Notes: a model not told the origin generated them from the sequence alone. DNA of 64,000 nt from Tolypeutes matacus (GCA_026826555.1 JAKSZT010054396.1:19366233-19430232), one strand, 5' to 3'. Positions 1-11,869 are shown, numbered from the stretch's first letter. Translations and numbers: made by a program.

Positions 1-384
1 CTCTCTTCCCTGAGCTTGCTTGTCTCCGGGATCAGCTCCTCTGTTAGCTCCACAAGGTCAGCTGTAGACTATCAGGGGAACGGCTCGTCTCTTTTCCCGG
101 AGCCTTCTCTCCTTCCTCACCACCAAGCTCCTCTGTGTGTTTACTTCCCCGGGCTCCAGCATTAAAACTCCACACCAGATCCCCAATATAAAAACTCCAA
201 CAACTTCTCTGCTCTGCCATGTAGTTTTATCTCAGAGTCCCCACCCACCAAGGGGTGCCCACCTACTGATGTGGCCCAATCAAGACCCTAATCATAATTT
301 AATCACGTCCACAGGAACAGACCGGTTTACAAGCATAATCCAATGTCTATTTTTGGAATTCATAAATAATGCCAAACTGCTACA
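1..384 (-). mobile_element. MaLR-like solo LTR, cut by the window edge
   Basis: This stretch aligns by eye with the complete LTR at 18406-19021: both share the 'CCACAAGGTCAGCTGTAGAC' segment, 'GCCTTCTCTCCTTCCTCAC', and the same outer end 'CCAAACTGCTACA'. Read on the minus strand the LTR starts TGTAGCAGTTTGG, and TG...CA ends are typical of LTRs. The distal part lies outside the window, so its length and target-site duplication cannot be seen. The reading frame of about 100 codons at 137-445 is a chance product of this LTR. The family looks lineage-specific, and I cannot give it a Repbase name. Confidence 0.8.
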
Positions 385-1424
385 ACCTGTAATGATTCTT
401 TTTCTCACAGTGGGTTGTCATGGCTGCCATCTTCCTAAACCTTAGGACTACCAACTTCCTTCCAGCAACTTCTTAGCACTGATGGTTGGGCAGGAGCTTA
501 GCTATTTCTCCAGCTTAGGAATTGGGGAATCTTTATGGAAATGTTGATGTCAGAAAAATGCCCATTTTAAACCTGTTTAAATTTACTAATATTCCATCCC
601 ACTGCCTTTCCTGGTTTATCATCCTCTACCAGGAGATTTGCGGGTGGGATGGAATATTTGTTTGTTTTTTGTTTTTAGTTTGCATATAGAGGAGAGAAGC
701 TACTGAGCTGCAGTGAGTGAAATAGCACTGGAATTTTTCCCAAGCTACTCTGACTGACAGCTTGATAGAAAAATATGAACAGCAATTTTCACCAACTTTA
801 AAGTAAAGAGGACCCTCTTAAGGGTATGGGTGTGGCAAGTGGCAAAATAAGCCATGTGCGCTAATAGTGGATGCAGGAATGGGAAAGCGGGGTCCATGTT
901 TCACTCATTGATTATGCTGTGCACCTATCATAGTGCACTGATTACAGTAAGCATTTAATAATTAGCTGTGGACTTAATTTTCTAATGAGTTTTAGCATCC
1001 AGAAGGGTGTTACAGGTCAGATCTTGAATCGTTCGTTTAACACATGAAGAAATTTAACACATGAAGCACAGAGAAGGGGATATTCAATTCACAGAGCTAT
1101 AGTAGAAAAGTCAGGACTGGAGTGCTGAATTTACCTTGTGGTTTTTAACTTATAGACTATTTGCATCGGTAATCATGAGATGTGTTATAATGGAATGTTC
1201 CAGTATTTTTTAATCTGGAAATGGATTTAAGTACTTTTCATTTACCTACCAAGCTTCATTTGTTACCCAAATATTATGCCTTGACAATAATTAAGAGCTT
1301 TGTTCCAGATATGTCTTCCTGAAAGAAAAGGGGAAGGCACTGAAGAACACAGGGGAAAGCATTACTTATTCATTTAGCCCTTTAGTGATTAATTAAGTGT
1401 GCCAAACTGCACTAGTTGTCTAAT
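385..1424. other. Unique AT-rich DNA with a long hairpin
   Basis: No gene or recognised repeat is visible. The stretch holds a miRNA-sized inverted repeat at 588-658 (listed separately) and a short tandem duplication in which TTTAACACATGAAG occurs at 1035-1048 and again at 1053-1066. Confidence 0.6.
588..658. other. 71-base imperfect hairpin, pre-miRNA-sized
   Basis: AATATTCCATCCCAC (588-602) is matched by its exact reverse complement GTGGGATGGAATATT (644-658), giving a perfect 15-bp outer stem. Inside it, CCTGGT (610-615) pairs with ACCAGG (628-633) around a 12-base loop, with a few further pairs at 607-609/634-636. The whole folds as one long hairpin with an asymmetric internal loop, within the size range of a miRNA precursor. 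It could equally be a decayed palindromic MITE. I see no terminal inverted repeat signature or flanking duplication that would name such an element. Confidence 0.55.
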
Positions 1425-1512
1425 GGAAGAGCATTGGATAAGGAGTTTAGAGTTCAGGGTTTAGTCCTGGCTCTATTGCTTAACTACTTTGATATTAATT
1501 AACCAGTACTGG
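1425..1512 (+). repeat. MIR SINE fragment
   Basis: The pattern 'GAAGAGCATTGGATAAGGAG...TTTAGTCCTGGCTCTATTGCTTAACTACTTTG' follows the front half of MIR in plus orientation. It breaks at the 5' end of the MaLR-like LTR at 1513, so the LTR appears to have inserted into the MIR. A faint continuation may follow at 1987. Confidence 0.6.
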
Positions 1513-1981
1513 TGTGGTGGTTTGAAGCTGTATGTACCCCAGAAAAACATGTTCTTAAACTTAATCCATTTCTTTGGGTGTGAATCCATTTTATGTAGAA
1601 CTTTTGATGAGGTTACTTCAGTTAAAGTATGGCCCAGCTCAATCAGGATGGGTCTTAATCCTATTACTGGAGTCCTTTGTTAGCAGAATGAAATTCAGAT
1701 ACATAGAGAGAAAGTCACAGGGAGCGGCAAGAAGCTGCAGGTCAGTGGAACCCACAAGAGAGGCCAGGAGACGCCGCTGTGTGCATTGGTATGTGACAGA
1801 GGAGCCAAGGACCAAGGATCACTGGCAGCCAACTGCAGAATGCCAGTCTTCAGGAAGAAAACATCACCTTGATGCCTTGATTTGAACATCTCCTAGCTTC
1901 AAATCCATGAACCAATAAATTCCTTTTGTTTAAGCCAATCCATTGCCTGGTATTTGCTTTGACAGCCAGAAAACTCAAACA
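1513..1981 (+). mobile_element. MaLR-like solo LTR, second family
   Basis: This is a 469-bp element beginning TGTGGTGGTTTGAAG and ending CTCAAACA. The opening resembles the TGRTRTGGTTTGG start of MST/THE1-type MaLR LTRs. A polyadenylation signal AATAAA lies at 1914-1919, about 60 bases before the end, as expected in an LTR. Flanks ACTGG (1508-1512) and GCTGG (1982-1986) fit a 5-bp target duplication with one mismatch. No internal retroviral sequence is present, so it is a solo LTR. The two reading frames over it (1574-1885 on plus, 1695-1889 on minus) are not genes. Confidence 0.75.
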
Positions 1982-1986
1982 GCTGG

Positions 1987-3283
1987 GTTTGGTGTCTTCA
2001 TCTCAACATCAGACTTGGATGACATCACAAAATGCAAAAAGCTTTCATCTCATGTACTATCAGTTGGTATCAACTGCCTTAGTGCTGAGTTGAGAAGAAA
2101 TCTGAGGCCATATTTGAGCTCAGAGTAAAAGAATGCTATCCGTGATTGTTTGGTGCTGTCTGCTGTGGACTGAAAGAGCCACTGAACCAATGTAATAATT
2201 ATAAAAGCCTAAGGTAGTTTTCCTTCAAGCACTTTTTTTTTCAGACCATTGGCCTTAAAAGGAACAAAAGAAAGGTGTAATTTTCCCTGATCAAACTAGT
2301 TTCCATGTGTTTTGATGAAGAGTATTGAAACTAGTCAAAATGTACCAGTAGAATACTGCCAGAGTTACTATTTAGCCTAAATGAAAATTTAGTCATTTAT
2401 GCTTCATTTCAGTGAAAACCTTGAATCTTTAAATAAGTCACATGAAGTTTAAAAATATAAGCAAGAAGCTTTTTGTATATTTTGGTCTAGGAGACAGATT
2501 TAACTCTAATTTGAAATTGTGTTTCATTGGGGATGTTTTCCTTTGACTATGGGTTTATATTAAGGTTGTTGTACATAATAATGTTAGTATAGAGAGGGCT
2601 GAAGCAATGTTTTTAAATATGGACCACGTTTATGAGATGATCTGTTTGCATGTACAAATGGTGGTTCTACAATAATAACTATTTTTAAATTGTGTTCCCC
2701 AATTTAAAGAATGGCAGTTGATGTAGAGCTCCGAGAGCCCCAGACTTTATCAACCAAATGAAGCCAGGGAACTCTTCACATGTGATTTTTGAATAGTGCA
2801 TTTCTTTTTACTTCTTACGAATATGGCAGAATTCCCCTTGTTACATGTGGCTTTATTGTCACACGTAATCATGCACTGTTAAGTCATAAGAGGTCTCTAA
2901 AAGCATCTTATTATCAAAGTTTGAGTTAATTTAGGAGGATGTTAGTGCTGTTCATTCCACATATAAAGGAATTTTAGCATGTGTGTTATTCCTAAACTCT
3001 TTTGAAACCAAGGATTTTTATTTTGAAACCATAGAATATTAGTTCCAAAAAGGACTGCATTTGGTTCTCGTCTCCCATTTTACCAGGTAGGTGAGACTAT
3101 TTGCCTAAGGACCCATGGCTACTTACAGTAGAACTAGGCATTACACCAGGAGCTCTTGACTCCTTGTCCAATGTCTGATCTTTCCTCAAATAATTAAGAA
3201 AATAAAGACAATATAAATCAGTGTGAAATCACATGGATATTACAGAGAAGACATGGGAGTTCTTATTCCATGATTTGACCTTT
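1987..3283. other. Unique AT-rich DNA, no gene
   Basis: No coding exon or well-preserved repeat is seen. ACTAGTTTC near 2296 and GAAACTAGT near 2327 form a small inverted repeat. The stretch around 3060-3180 is faintly MIR-like on the minus strand (a 'CCCATTTTACCAGGTAGGTGAGAC' type pattern) but too decayed to call. Confidence 0.5.
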
Positions 3284-3298
3284 CCAAATGCATGCTTT
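3284..3298. repeat. Target-site duplication, left copy
   Basis: CCAAATGCATGCTTT is repeated exactly at 3696-3710 and brackets the reverse-oriented SINE. Confidence 0.9.
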
Positions 3299-3695
3299 TT
3301 TTTTTTTTTTAAGATTTATTTATTTTATTTATTTCTCCCCCCCCCCACCCCTCATTGTTTTGCGCTCACTATCTACTCTTTGTGTGTTCTTCTGTGTCTG
3401 CTTGTCTTCTCTTTAGGTGGCACCAGTAACCGATCCTGGGACTTCCTAGTGGAGAGAGTCTGCTCAATCTCTTGTACCACCTCAGCTCCCTGGTCTGCTG
3501 CGTCTCTTATTTTCTCTCCTGTGTCTCTTTTTGTTGTGTCATCTTGCTGTGCTAGCTCTCTGCGCGGGCCAGCGCTCCGTGCAGGCCAGCTTGCCACGTG
3601 GGTCAGCTTGCCTTTCACCAGGAGGCCCTGGAAATCGAACCCTGGGCTTCCTGTATGCTAGATGGGAGCCCAATTGCTTGAGCCACATCCGTTTC
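3299..3695 (-). mobile_element. Full-length dimeric DAS-type SINE
   Basis: On the minus strand it reads GGAAACGGATGTGGCTCAAG, then a B-box-like GGTTCGATTTCC and a 'CCTCCTGGTG' end: a tRNA-like head with an internal pol III promoter. It continues with 'GATGACACAACAAAAAGAGA', then a second tRNA-like unit ending 'CCCAGGATCGGTTACTGGTG', a G-rich run, an (AAAT)n tract and a poly(A). The 397-bp length and exact 15-bp flanking duplication show a complete, fairly young L1-mediated insertion. Overlapping open frames on both strands (3233-3788) are by-products of the SINE. Confidence 0.93.
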
Positions 3696-3710
3696 CCAAA
3701 TGCATGCTTT

Positions 3711-5299
3711 GAAAGCTGCTTCTCCTCTGGGGTATTGGTATGTTTCATCATTTCTGATTATAAGAAACAAGTAGCTATGCTCCAGTAGTGCTTTCCCATT
3801 TGCTCTGGCTACGTAGACGCTCCTGGCTAAAGTTCATGCAGTATCTTTAGAGCCATATTATCCATTATGGTGTTAATAACTTTCATTTCCTCCTTTCCTT
3901 GAACCTGATATTCTTTATGGCATGTCTATCTTTTCTGTAAGCTTGTGAAATCCTCTTTGAATAGAAGTAGGAAAGGAAGTGAATAAATTAAAAGAAAATT
4001 ATTTAGAGAAAATATTATCTTCTTAGCAGCTGAACATATTCTTTTTCTACTAGTGGTGGTGAGGTTCTTTTGATGAGAAATTTGCCTGATGAGCTCTCTG
4101 TAGGAGAGATGGAAGCCCTTGGGTACCGAGGTTTCAAACCTAAGAATGAGATGTCTTTGTAGTTAAAGATCTTCAAGAAGGACCTTAGATTGGAAAGGAT
4201 GGGGGGCTGGGCACAGAGATGTGGGAGGAGACTGTCTCATGGGGACTCCTCCCCATGACTCAGAGATATTTTGTTACATGAATGATCACCATGGGCCAGG
4301 AAGTACTGAATTTCTTGTGGAAGCTGGTGACAAAGCTGTTTTTCTGTAGGAGATGGCACATAAACAGAGTCAGCTCTACTGGGTGAGGTTCCTAATGCAC
4401 CTCAGCATTTGGAATTCCTGGATGTAACTTCTGTTCATTTTTTTGTAAGCAGTGTCAAGGGGAACAGACCAAGTTGTCTGATATGAAGCCCAACAGAACT
4501 GGAAAGGGAGCCCCACCCAACCAGCAAGTGGAAGTGACCTGTAGATGCAAGCTGCCTTCTCCTCGCTGCCATAGTAGTGCTTTGATGCAGGGATCCTGAG
4601 CACCCTTGGTTTAATTGGCTTTCAAGAAGGGGCACCTGGGTAGGCTTTTGCTCTTACAAAAGATCATCCAGGCCTCCTTTCCTCTTGGACTAGCCAGTCT
4701 GCATGATCCAATTATGATCTGATTTTAAATTAACTGCTGAGTAGCTTTATACTATTGAACATTTGTTGGGCATTATTGGCTCCACTCTCTGACCTGAATG
4801 AATTGGCCATGAAATTGCAGGAATGTTATAAACATCATTAAGCAATTCTTTCCCACCCCAGTTTTCTTTTTGGGGGGAGGTAGGTGGTAGTTTTAATGAA
4901 TTTATTCATTAGGTCTCTTAGTAATACTTGATAGGAATAGATTCATTGTCTCATGACTTGGCTATGACTAAGGAGAGAATGGAATTACAGTGGCAATAAT
5001 TATTATTACTTTCCATATGTAAAAAGTTACTCTTGACATGATATGAGCAAGGTAACAAACCACCCTTGTGCTGCCTTTGTGGTCCAGTGGACCGTTTATT
5101 TGGCAAGTGAACCCAGAGGACCAAAGTCCGGCTCTGGCTTCTGAACACCTCCATTTGGATGTACCACCCCCACCCTCCCCAAACTCTACATGTACAAAGC
5201 AGACTCCGTGTTCTCTCCCCCACACCCAGCCACACCCTCTGCTCCTCTTCCTGAATCCCCCCAACCCTTAGAGAAGTGTCACCTTCTGCCTCGCTGCCC
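3711..5299. other. Unique DNA, no gene
   Basis: No exon with credible splice sites and no named repeat is seen. 5070-5270 is a C-rich, pyrimidine-biased patch that produces open frames on both strands, for example 4951-5385 on minus. That composition explains them. Confidence 0.5.
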
Positions 5300-5660
5300 T
5301 GGCCTGATATCTCAGAACCCAGACGCCCCCTTCTCTCTGCCCCCACATTGCTGTCCACCTCACTAGGCCCCCACACTTGGTCCACTCCTTTGGTCCTCCT
5401 CTCACCTGGATTGGGGCGACAGCCTCCTCACTGGTCTTTCTGTCTCTCTCGTACCATTTTCCACCTTTGCCAGAATGATCCCTCCAGGAAGCACATCATG
5501 TCCTATCACTCTTTAAGATCTCCTGAGGTGCTCCCTAACCTTCCTGATGAAGGGCGTATTTCTTAAGGTGACCCTGAATGAACTGTCCTGGGCCTGTTTC
5601 TGTCCTGCTGCGTTTCTCACCATTTCCTCGTTGCCATCGCCTGCTTGTAGCAGGTTGAGC
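5300..5660 (+). repeat. Ancient L2 LINE fragment, 3' region
   Basis: Phrases such as CCAGAATGATCCCTCCAGG, 'GCACATCATGTCCTATCACTC' and 'GGGCCTGTTTCTGTCCTGC' follow the decayed L2 ORF2 end and 3' region in plus orientation. The border is approximate. The plus frame at 5276-5566 lies inside this relic and has no intact reverse-transcriptase motif. Confidence 0.55.
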
Positions 5661-8077
5661 TTATACAATGAAGCAGGCAGGTCAAAACCCTAAATATTGG
5701 ACACAAGCTAGAGTTTCAGATGCCCCATACCCAGTTACGTAGGAGATTATTACCTCTGTCTTACAGCTCCTTCGTACACACACACGCCCTTGCCTAACTG
5801 TCTGTAACTCCTGTTTTAGAACTCAATCATTGAAGGTGCTCCTGTCTCTCGCTGAGGATACTTGAGCTTAGAAATGTGGAAGGAGTATCACCTGGTCAAT
5901 AAAATCTCCCTACTTACTTATTCTTCTTCCTATACCCTTCTCTGGCAGAATGGAAAATTACTGATGGAAGACCCATTTTCTCCTCTATCAATTTCATCTT
6001 TTTTCTTTGGCTTCCAACCTGTTTCGTCTTCTGGGAGAGGTGGAGCCAACGACTTCCCGAGCCAGAGTCACATAGCTTCTCTCCAGGGCTGGAAACCTCC
6101 CCGCTCTTTCTTCAGTCTACTCTTGCGTCTGTCCGGTTACCCTCCTCTCTCTCTGTCTGGACAGTTGGGGTAAGGTGCTTGGGACTTGCTGTGCCCAATC
6201 ACTCGGCTTCCAGTAGGAGCAGAAGAGCCAAGTGCAAGTGGGACTGGCCAAGCACTGTGGAGAGGTGAAGTCACAGCTACCCTGCAGATGAGCATCTTCT
6301 GTCCCCTCTCCATCCTCACTGCTCCCTCAGGTGGGGGAAATGCCCACGGTCCTCTGGGGTTCAGGCCACGCTTTGTGGTTTACTCATGTGCGACTTGTGG
6401 GGTATAAAAGAAGGCAGCCTGTAATGGCCAGGATGCACGAGGCATCTGCCACAATTGGACCTATTGTGACGTTGGTGCTCTCCAAGCATTCAAGGGTGGC
6501 AGAGGAAATGGAATCCATTTCATTCCCCTGTGACTGCCCCCCACCAGGAATAGCCTGAAGAGGGTTTTCTTGTGAAAGCGTCTGCTTCAACCTTCTGTTT
6601 CTAACCCGTGTTTTATTGTCTCCCCCTCCTTTGCTGCTGCTATTTTACTGCCTTTTCCCTGACAAAGCACCAGGTTTCTTCTCTCGCTCTGTGTGTTTTC
6701 CCGCTTGGGTGTCTAACCAATGTATCAGCCTCAGCTAATACATTAGAATTTGAATAAATGTATAACAGCAGGTAGCAAGTGACTGGTGACAGGGTGACAT
6801 ATTGACTTAATATCTTGTGTAATGTGATATGAAGGATGTGCCTTTTGGTGTGTATTTTCATTTTAATTATTTTTTGTTGCTTTTCTTAGGCAGACACTTG
6901 TAGGCAGTTTTGAGTAATTGTCTGAAATCATTAACATGTTTATTAAATAAGGAAGCAGAGTGCATTATCTAGCAAATCAATTATGTAAATGCACAAAAAG
7001 CATAAGAAATTAGTCTTTAACTGTTGCTGAACTGCATCCATTTTCTAAATTATAGATGAAAGTAGCTCTGTGGATCTGTGTGCATGTGTTGGGGAGGTAT
7101 ATTTGGATTCATTCCCTTTTCTCAGAGTTTTAAAGCAGCAACAATTAATTTATGATTTTCTTTGGGAGGGGGGTATTTCTGAAGTACAGAAACTAGTAGG
7201 GACTTGTGTACACACTTCATGTAGATGACAACAGATGGTTTGCAGTGAGAAACGGAGCAATCTCTATCGAAGGTTCTGGATGAAATGATAAACAGTGCCA
7301 GAGAAGCAGAAGCAATAGCATTCCCTCCTCTGGATAGCACCACCAGGATCTAGGTTAAAACTCCCCAATATTTTTTAAATCAACCCATCATTCATTCTGA
7401 TTACTTACAATTAAAATAATTTGTAAAAGCTTTCTGCTGTTGGCGCAAGTCTAATTTTTAGTAGCGTTGGCTGTTTTCATTTGGGAAGCAGTTGTATTGA
7501 AAATTCAGAAACTCAAAGTATGGCTATCCGATAACTTTCAGTAAAGTAAATTGTCCTGACATTTTAGAGACACAGCCTTCACTTTGTACCACTATTGCTT
7601 TTTCCCCCCTCAGAATTTTGTGGGTCTCTTTTCTCTCCACAGATTCAAATAGTTCTCCCAGATGTAGATTTCCATTGCATGGCATTGAGTTTAATGACTA
7701 AAAGGAGAACAATTGCTGGACTCCTAACCTCTTCTCTTGGCTGAACATATTTCCTCTAATCCTTCTTCTGATGGTGATCCAAAAAGGAAGACTGGGCTAG
7801 AGATCCTACCTACTTTGAATTTTTCTGTTAGTGAAAGGTTTATGAGCATATTATAGTGCACTCAAAAGGAGATAGTAGGAAGAAGATGAAATGGCATTCT
7901 AATATGTGAAATTTTAGCTTTGAGCTAGAGAAAGACATTTACTTACATTACAATTTCTTTGTCTTTTCTTCTTTAAAATGGAAATTATACCATTTATTTT
8001 GGCTTACGAATGATTGTTTACAAAATATTTTGGAAGCCCAGAAGAAAAATCCTCTGTGAGGCAGGATGATGTAATAG
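5661..8077. other. Unique DNA, no gene
   Basis: There are no recognised repeats or coding exons. Short overlapping frames at 5862-6590 on both strands show no domain and are not joined by convincing splice sites. 6840-7440 and 7860-8040 are AT-rich. Confidence 0.5.
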
Positions 8078-8272
8078 AAGTAAACATCTAGATATGCACT
8101 GGACTCTGCCTTTTATTAGTTATATAATGTGGACCTGGTCACTGAATCTTTTTGTCCATTTCCATATTTGTAAAATGGTAACTCATAGGGTTGTTAGGAT
8201 TAAATGTGATAACATATTACAGTGGCTGTTAGCGTAATTGTCCCTTAGTATCTCAATAAATAGTAGCTCAGT
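8078..8272 (+). repeat. MIR SINE
   Basis: 'CACTGGACTCTGCC...TATAATGTGGACCTGGTCACTGAATC...TTTGTAAAATGGTAACTCATAGGGTTGTTAGGATTAAATG' matches the MIR core and tail in order, ending near CTCAATAAATAGTAGCTC. Confidence 0.85.
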
Positions 8273-8554
8273 TTCTTTTCCAAAAGTATTAAGAATTGCT
8301 AGGAATTGAATGAAATTGGTGTAGCTTGTTATGCCGAAGATAAAAAGACCTCGAGACTCATACAGATTCTCTGCATATAGGACTAAGTTTATTATATTGA
8401 TTGTAAGAGAATTCAGGACATATTCTAGCTATAGTAGTATGGAAACAAAAAGAGGTGTGTGTTTTCTTTTAGATATAGATGTAGATATATATATAGACCA
8501 TAAAGATGCCTTTATAGATATTTCAATTCCATGTTAAGATTTTCTTTCTGGCAA

Positions 8555-11060
8555 TTATTATTTTAATAGCACATATAAGATTAAACAATTCAAATGTTTA
8601 AAAGGTTATACTAAGAAAACAAGTTTTTTCCCCCTTCTTTGACTTCTAGTCTCCCTTCCCCAAAGCAACCAGTGTTAATAGGTTTTGTGCATACTTTGTA
8701 TACACATATGAATCTGTCTGTAGGGATGATCCCTAGAAGTAGAAATGTTGGGTCAAAGGGTACACTTTCAATTTAGAAAGATACGCTAAATTGTCCTCCA
8801 AAGAGGTCAAGTGTACTCTTTGTCATTTTATTTTGTTGTTTTATTATTTATTTATAATACTCTTAATTTGTTAGTTGTGAATGAGGCTTGAGCATCTTTT
8901 TATATGTTATTGGCCATTTGTTTTTGTGTTTCTTTTTCTCTGAACCACCTCTTAACTGCAGTGCTGTGCTGCCCAGAGCCTCCTTGAGAACTAAGCTGCC
9001 TTCCCCTCCCCTCCTGCACGTACGTGCTGTACCACAAGGAACTCGTCCGTGGGTCCCTGCTGGCATTGCTTCAGCTAAATAGAGCCCCCAGCCCAAGGTC
9101 GTGTTCCTGTGCACACCAATGGCTGGTCAGTGTGGGACTGTAAGGGTTCAGCCCTGTGTGAACAGTCTAAAGGGCTCTCCTGGCTGCAGAGCTGCCTGTG
9201 GAGCCGGCTGAGGCCTTTGTTGTGACTTCACCAGTGTCCAACTTCTGTCCAGTCCCGCTTCCTTCTCTTCCCCCACAGGTTTGATCCTGTGAGCACATTC
9301 CAGTAAGCCTTCTGAAAACTATTCCCCAACTCTAAGTCTGCTCAGCTTACAACACTAACTTTACCTATATTTACACTGGATTCTCGGTCCTTTTCTTAAT
9401 GATTTGAAAGCATTCTGTTTAGTAGAAATTAAACCTTTTGGCAAGCATATGAGTTGCCTGTTTGTCATATTTTTGCCTCTTTGTCATTTGCTTTTCACTT
9501 TCTTGGTGGTGGTATTCTTTGTCTTTCAAAAGATTAAAGTGTTAATGAAAATGTATCATTTTTTTTCCTCTTTTTATTTTTGAATTTATGGCACTTTTTG
9601 TTTGTTCCTTACCCAATAGGCCCTTCCTTATGCCAAATTTATTATTTTTTTAATGTTCCCTTGTTTTTTCTAATAATTTTATTTTTTGCATTAGAAGTTT
9701 TGAGCCCTCTGGGGTTTATTTGGATGTTAGGCATGAGAATAGAACCAGCATTTCTTTCCCTCCTAATAACTGGTCAATTGTACCAGCATGTTTATTGAAT
9801 AATCCATCATTCTTAATGTCAACTTTATTACATAATAAATTTCTAAATGCATTGTTTTTATCTGAACACTTTTTGCTCTGTTTTTCTGATTGTTTCTTTG
9901 CTAGTAACAAACTGTTTTAATTACTTTAACTTTATAGTATGTTTTAATATCCAGTTGAGTTAATAAACCCATATTTTAGAGTTTTCCAGGCAATCCTAAC
10001 AGGTTAATTTTCCATATGCATTTTAGAATTGTCAGTTTTCAAAAATATTCCTGTTGGTGTTTTTTATTGGAATCACATGAAATTTATAGGGTAATTTAGG
10101 GTGAAATAACATCTTTACAATACCGAGCCTTTCCATCTAAGGGCAAATATGTCTTTCCACTCATTTGTCATTTTTTACGTCTCTCTGGAGGATTTTGAAG
10201 CTATTTTTTCTTATGGATTCTGTATGTTTCCCAAATTTATTTCTTGAAAATGTATGGCCTTTTTGCTATTGTACATAGTATATTTCTTCCATCATATTTA
10301 ATTTGCCATTGTTTGCATAAGAAAAGCTGTTCATTATTGTCTACTAGGTTTGTAATCATCTATATAACTATTCTTTTAGTGTTTCTAATTATTTCAAGTT
10401 GATTGCCTTTGGTTTTTGGGTATATACCTGTATCATCTATAAAAATAATGACAATTTTGCCTCTTACTTTCCAATTTTTATTATTAATGGCTTTCTCCTA
10501 CTTGTATTGGCAAGTACTAACTGAACAGTGTTACACAATATTATTGATAGTGCCCATTCTTTTCTAATTGGGAATGCTTCTTGTTTGTTGCCATTAATCG
10601 TGATTCTGGCTTCTGAGTTCAGATATATTTATATATTCCATATTAAGAAGTACTCATATTTTTCCTATTTTATTAATGGCTTATTAAATCAGAATGGATT
10701 TTTATTTTATCAAATATTTTTTTAGCATCGGTGGAGATAATCATACAGTCTTTCTCCTTTAACTTATTATGAAGTGTCGACGTAGAATTTCTGTTCTTGA
10801 TTGAGCCTGATATCTCTATAATTAGACCTATTTTGTTAGGGTGTATTATTCTTTTAATGTGTTGGTGGATTCTGTTTGCTTATGTTTCAGCTGAGATTTT
10901 TGTATCACTATTTATAACTTAGATTGATCTGGATTTTCTTTTTTGGGTTATTTTTTGTCATGTTTGGAATCAGTGTTAAGTGGTTTTGAAAAAATAATTT
11001 GGAAGTTTTCTTTCCTCTATATATTTAAGCATTTTAATTTGATTCAGCATGAACAGCTTA
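8555..11060 (-). repeat. Ancient L1 LINE: 3' UTR and 3' part of ORF2
   Basis: Read on plus, this is the reverse complement of an old L1M-type element. The 3' UTR motif 'CCCTAGAAGTAGAAATGTTG' plus 'GGTCAAAGGGTA' is at about 8730-8762, and GAGCATCTTTTTATATG plus 'TTGGCCATTTG' is at about 8890. ORF2-derived blocks run from about 9640 to 11060, including remnants of the reverse-transcriptase region near 10540-10900. All frames are broken by stops and indels, so it is long dead. A GC-richer block at 8943-9390 interrupts it. The plus frames at 9580-9920 and 10528-10725 are antisense to the LINE and not genes. Confidence 0.8.
8943..9390. repeat. GC-richer insertion in the L1, possibly an old LTR
   Basis: The L1 3' UTR pattern stops near 8942 and resumes near 9391. 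The block between is clearly richer in GC. Its right half ('CCACAGGTTTGATCCTGTGAGCACATTCC...AGTAAGCC...CTAAGTCTGCT') resembles the 3' end of old ERVL-type LTRs, where an AATAAA-like signal follows a 'GATCC...GAGCACTCC' motif. The 5' border and any flanking duplication are unclear. Confidence 0.4.
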
Positions 11061-11627
11061 TTGTTAGTGGCTTTTTTTCAGTGTTTCTCGAAATATGTTT
11101 TTAGAGGAAAATATTTGAGTTATAATTAATAATCGTCAAGGTTGGATCTGTCCTATTCAACCTGCAAAATGAAGATGGAGGGGCTAACAGATATATATAT
11201 TCCTGAGGAGTTGATAGATGCTAGAGGAGTTAGCAAATGTGCCTTCCAGAGCTAAGAGAAGGTAAGGAGATATAGAATTCAGCTGAAATATTCTGGAAAT
11301 CCAGAAAAATGTCTTAAAGACCCGGGGAAATATTCTGATGGGTTAGACTTGGCTCATATGCCCAACCCTGAACCAAATGCTAAATAGCCAAGAAGGTAAG
11401 ATATTATGTTCAATAAAAATTGCATCAGTCTTGTTCTCTGTAGCCAGGGAAATGGAGTCTTTTATTAGCCGCCACAAGAAACGCTTAATTAGAGTTAGAG
11501 ACATGCTTCCTCCAAGAAGGGGTTGCTGTTCTTTGCTGCCAAAATACTTTGAGTATTTAACATGCAATGAAGTTATCATATAACAATGATAATAATTATA
11601 ATAGTAACAATAATAACAATAACAACA
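11061..11627. other. Unique DNA, no gene
   Basis: No repeat or exon is visible. 11580-11627 is an AAT-rich low-complexity run leading into the MIR. Confidence 0.5.
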
Positions 11628-11842
11628 TTTATTGAAGGTTTACCATGTATCAAACTGTCTGAAAAGTACTTCACAAACACTATTTAATTTTCCCAACAAC
11701 CATATGAGAAGGGTATTATTAATTCCTATTTTACACATGAAACAACTGAACCACAGAGAAGATAAGCAATTGTCCAGGGTCACACAACTAGTGAGTACAG
11801 ATATGAATCCAGTTTTGTTTGATCTGGAAACCACCCTTTAGC
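11628..11842 (-). repeat. MIR SINE
   Basis: 'CATTTATTGAAGGTTTACC...ATTTTACACATGAAACAACTGAACCACAGAGAAG...CAGGGTCACACAACTAGTGAG' is the reverse complement of MIR in order, nearly full length. Confidence 0.88.
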
Positions 11843-11869
11843 CACTACCTACATAGAATAGGAAACCAT

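Noticed and set aside
3233..3788. Cluster of open frames on both strands
   Set aside because: They are translations of the DAS-type SINE at 3299-3695 and its flanks.
9580..10725. Hydrophobic plus-strand frames resembling small membrane proteins
   Set aside because: They lie antisense to a decayed L1. T-rich sequence yields Phe/Leu-rich peptides by chance.
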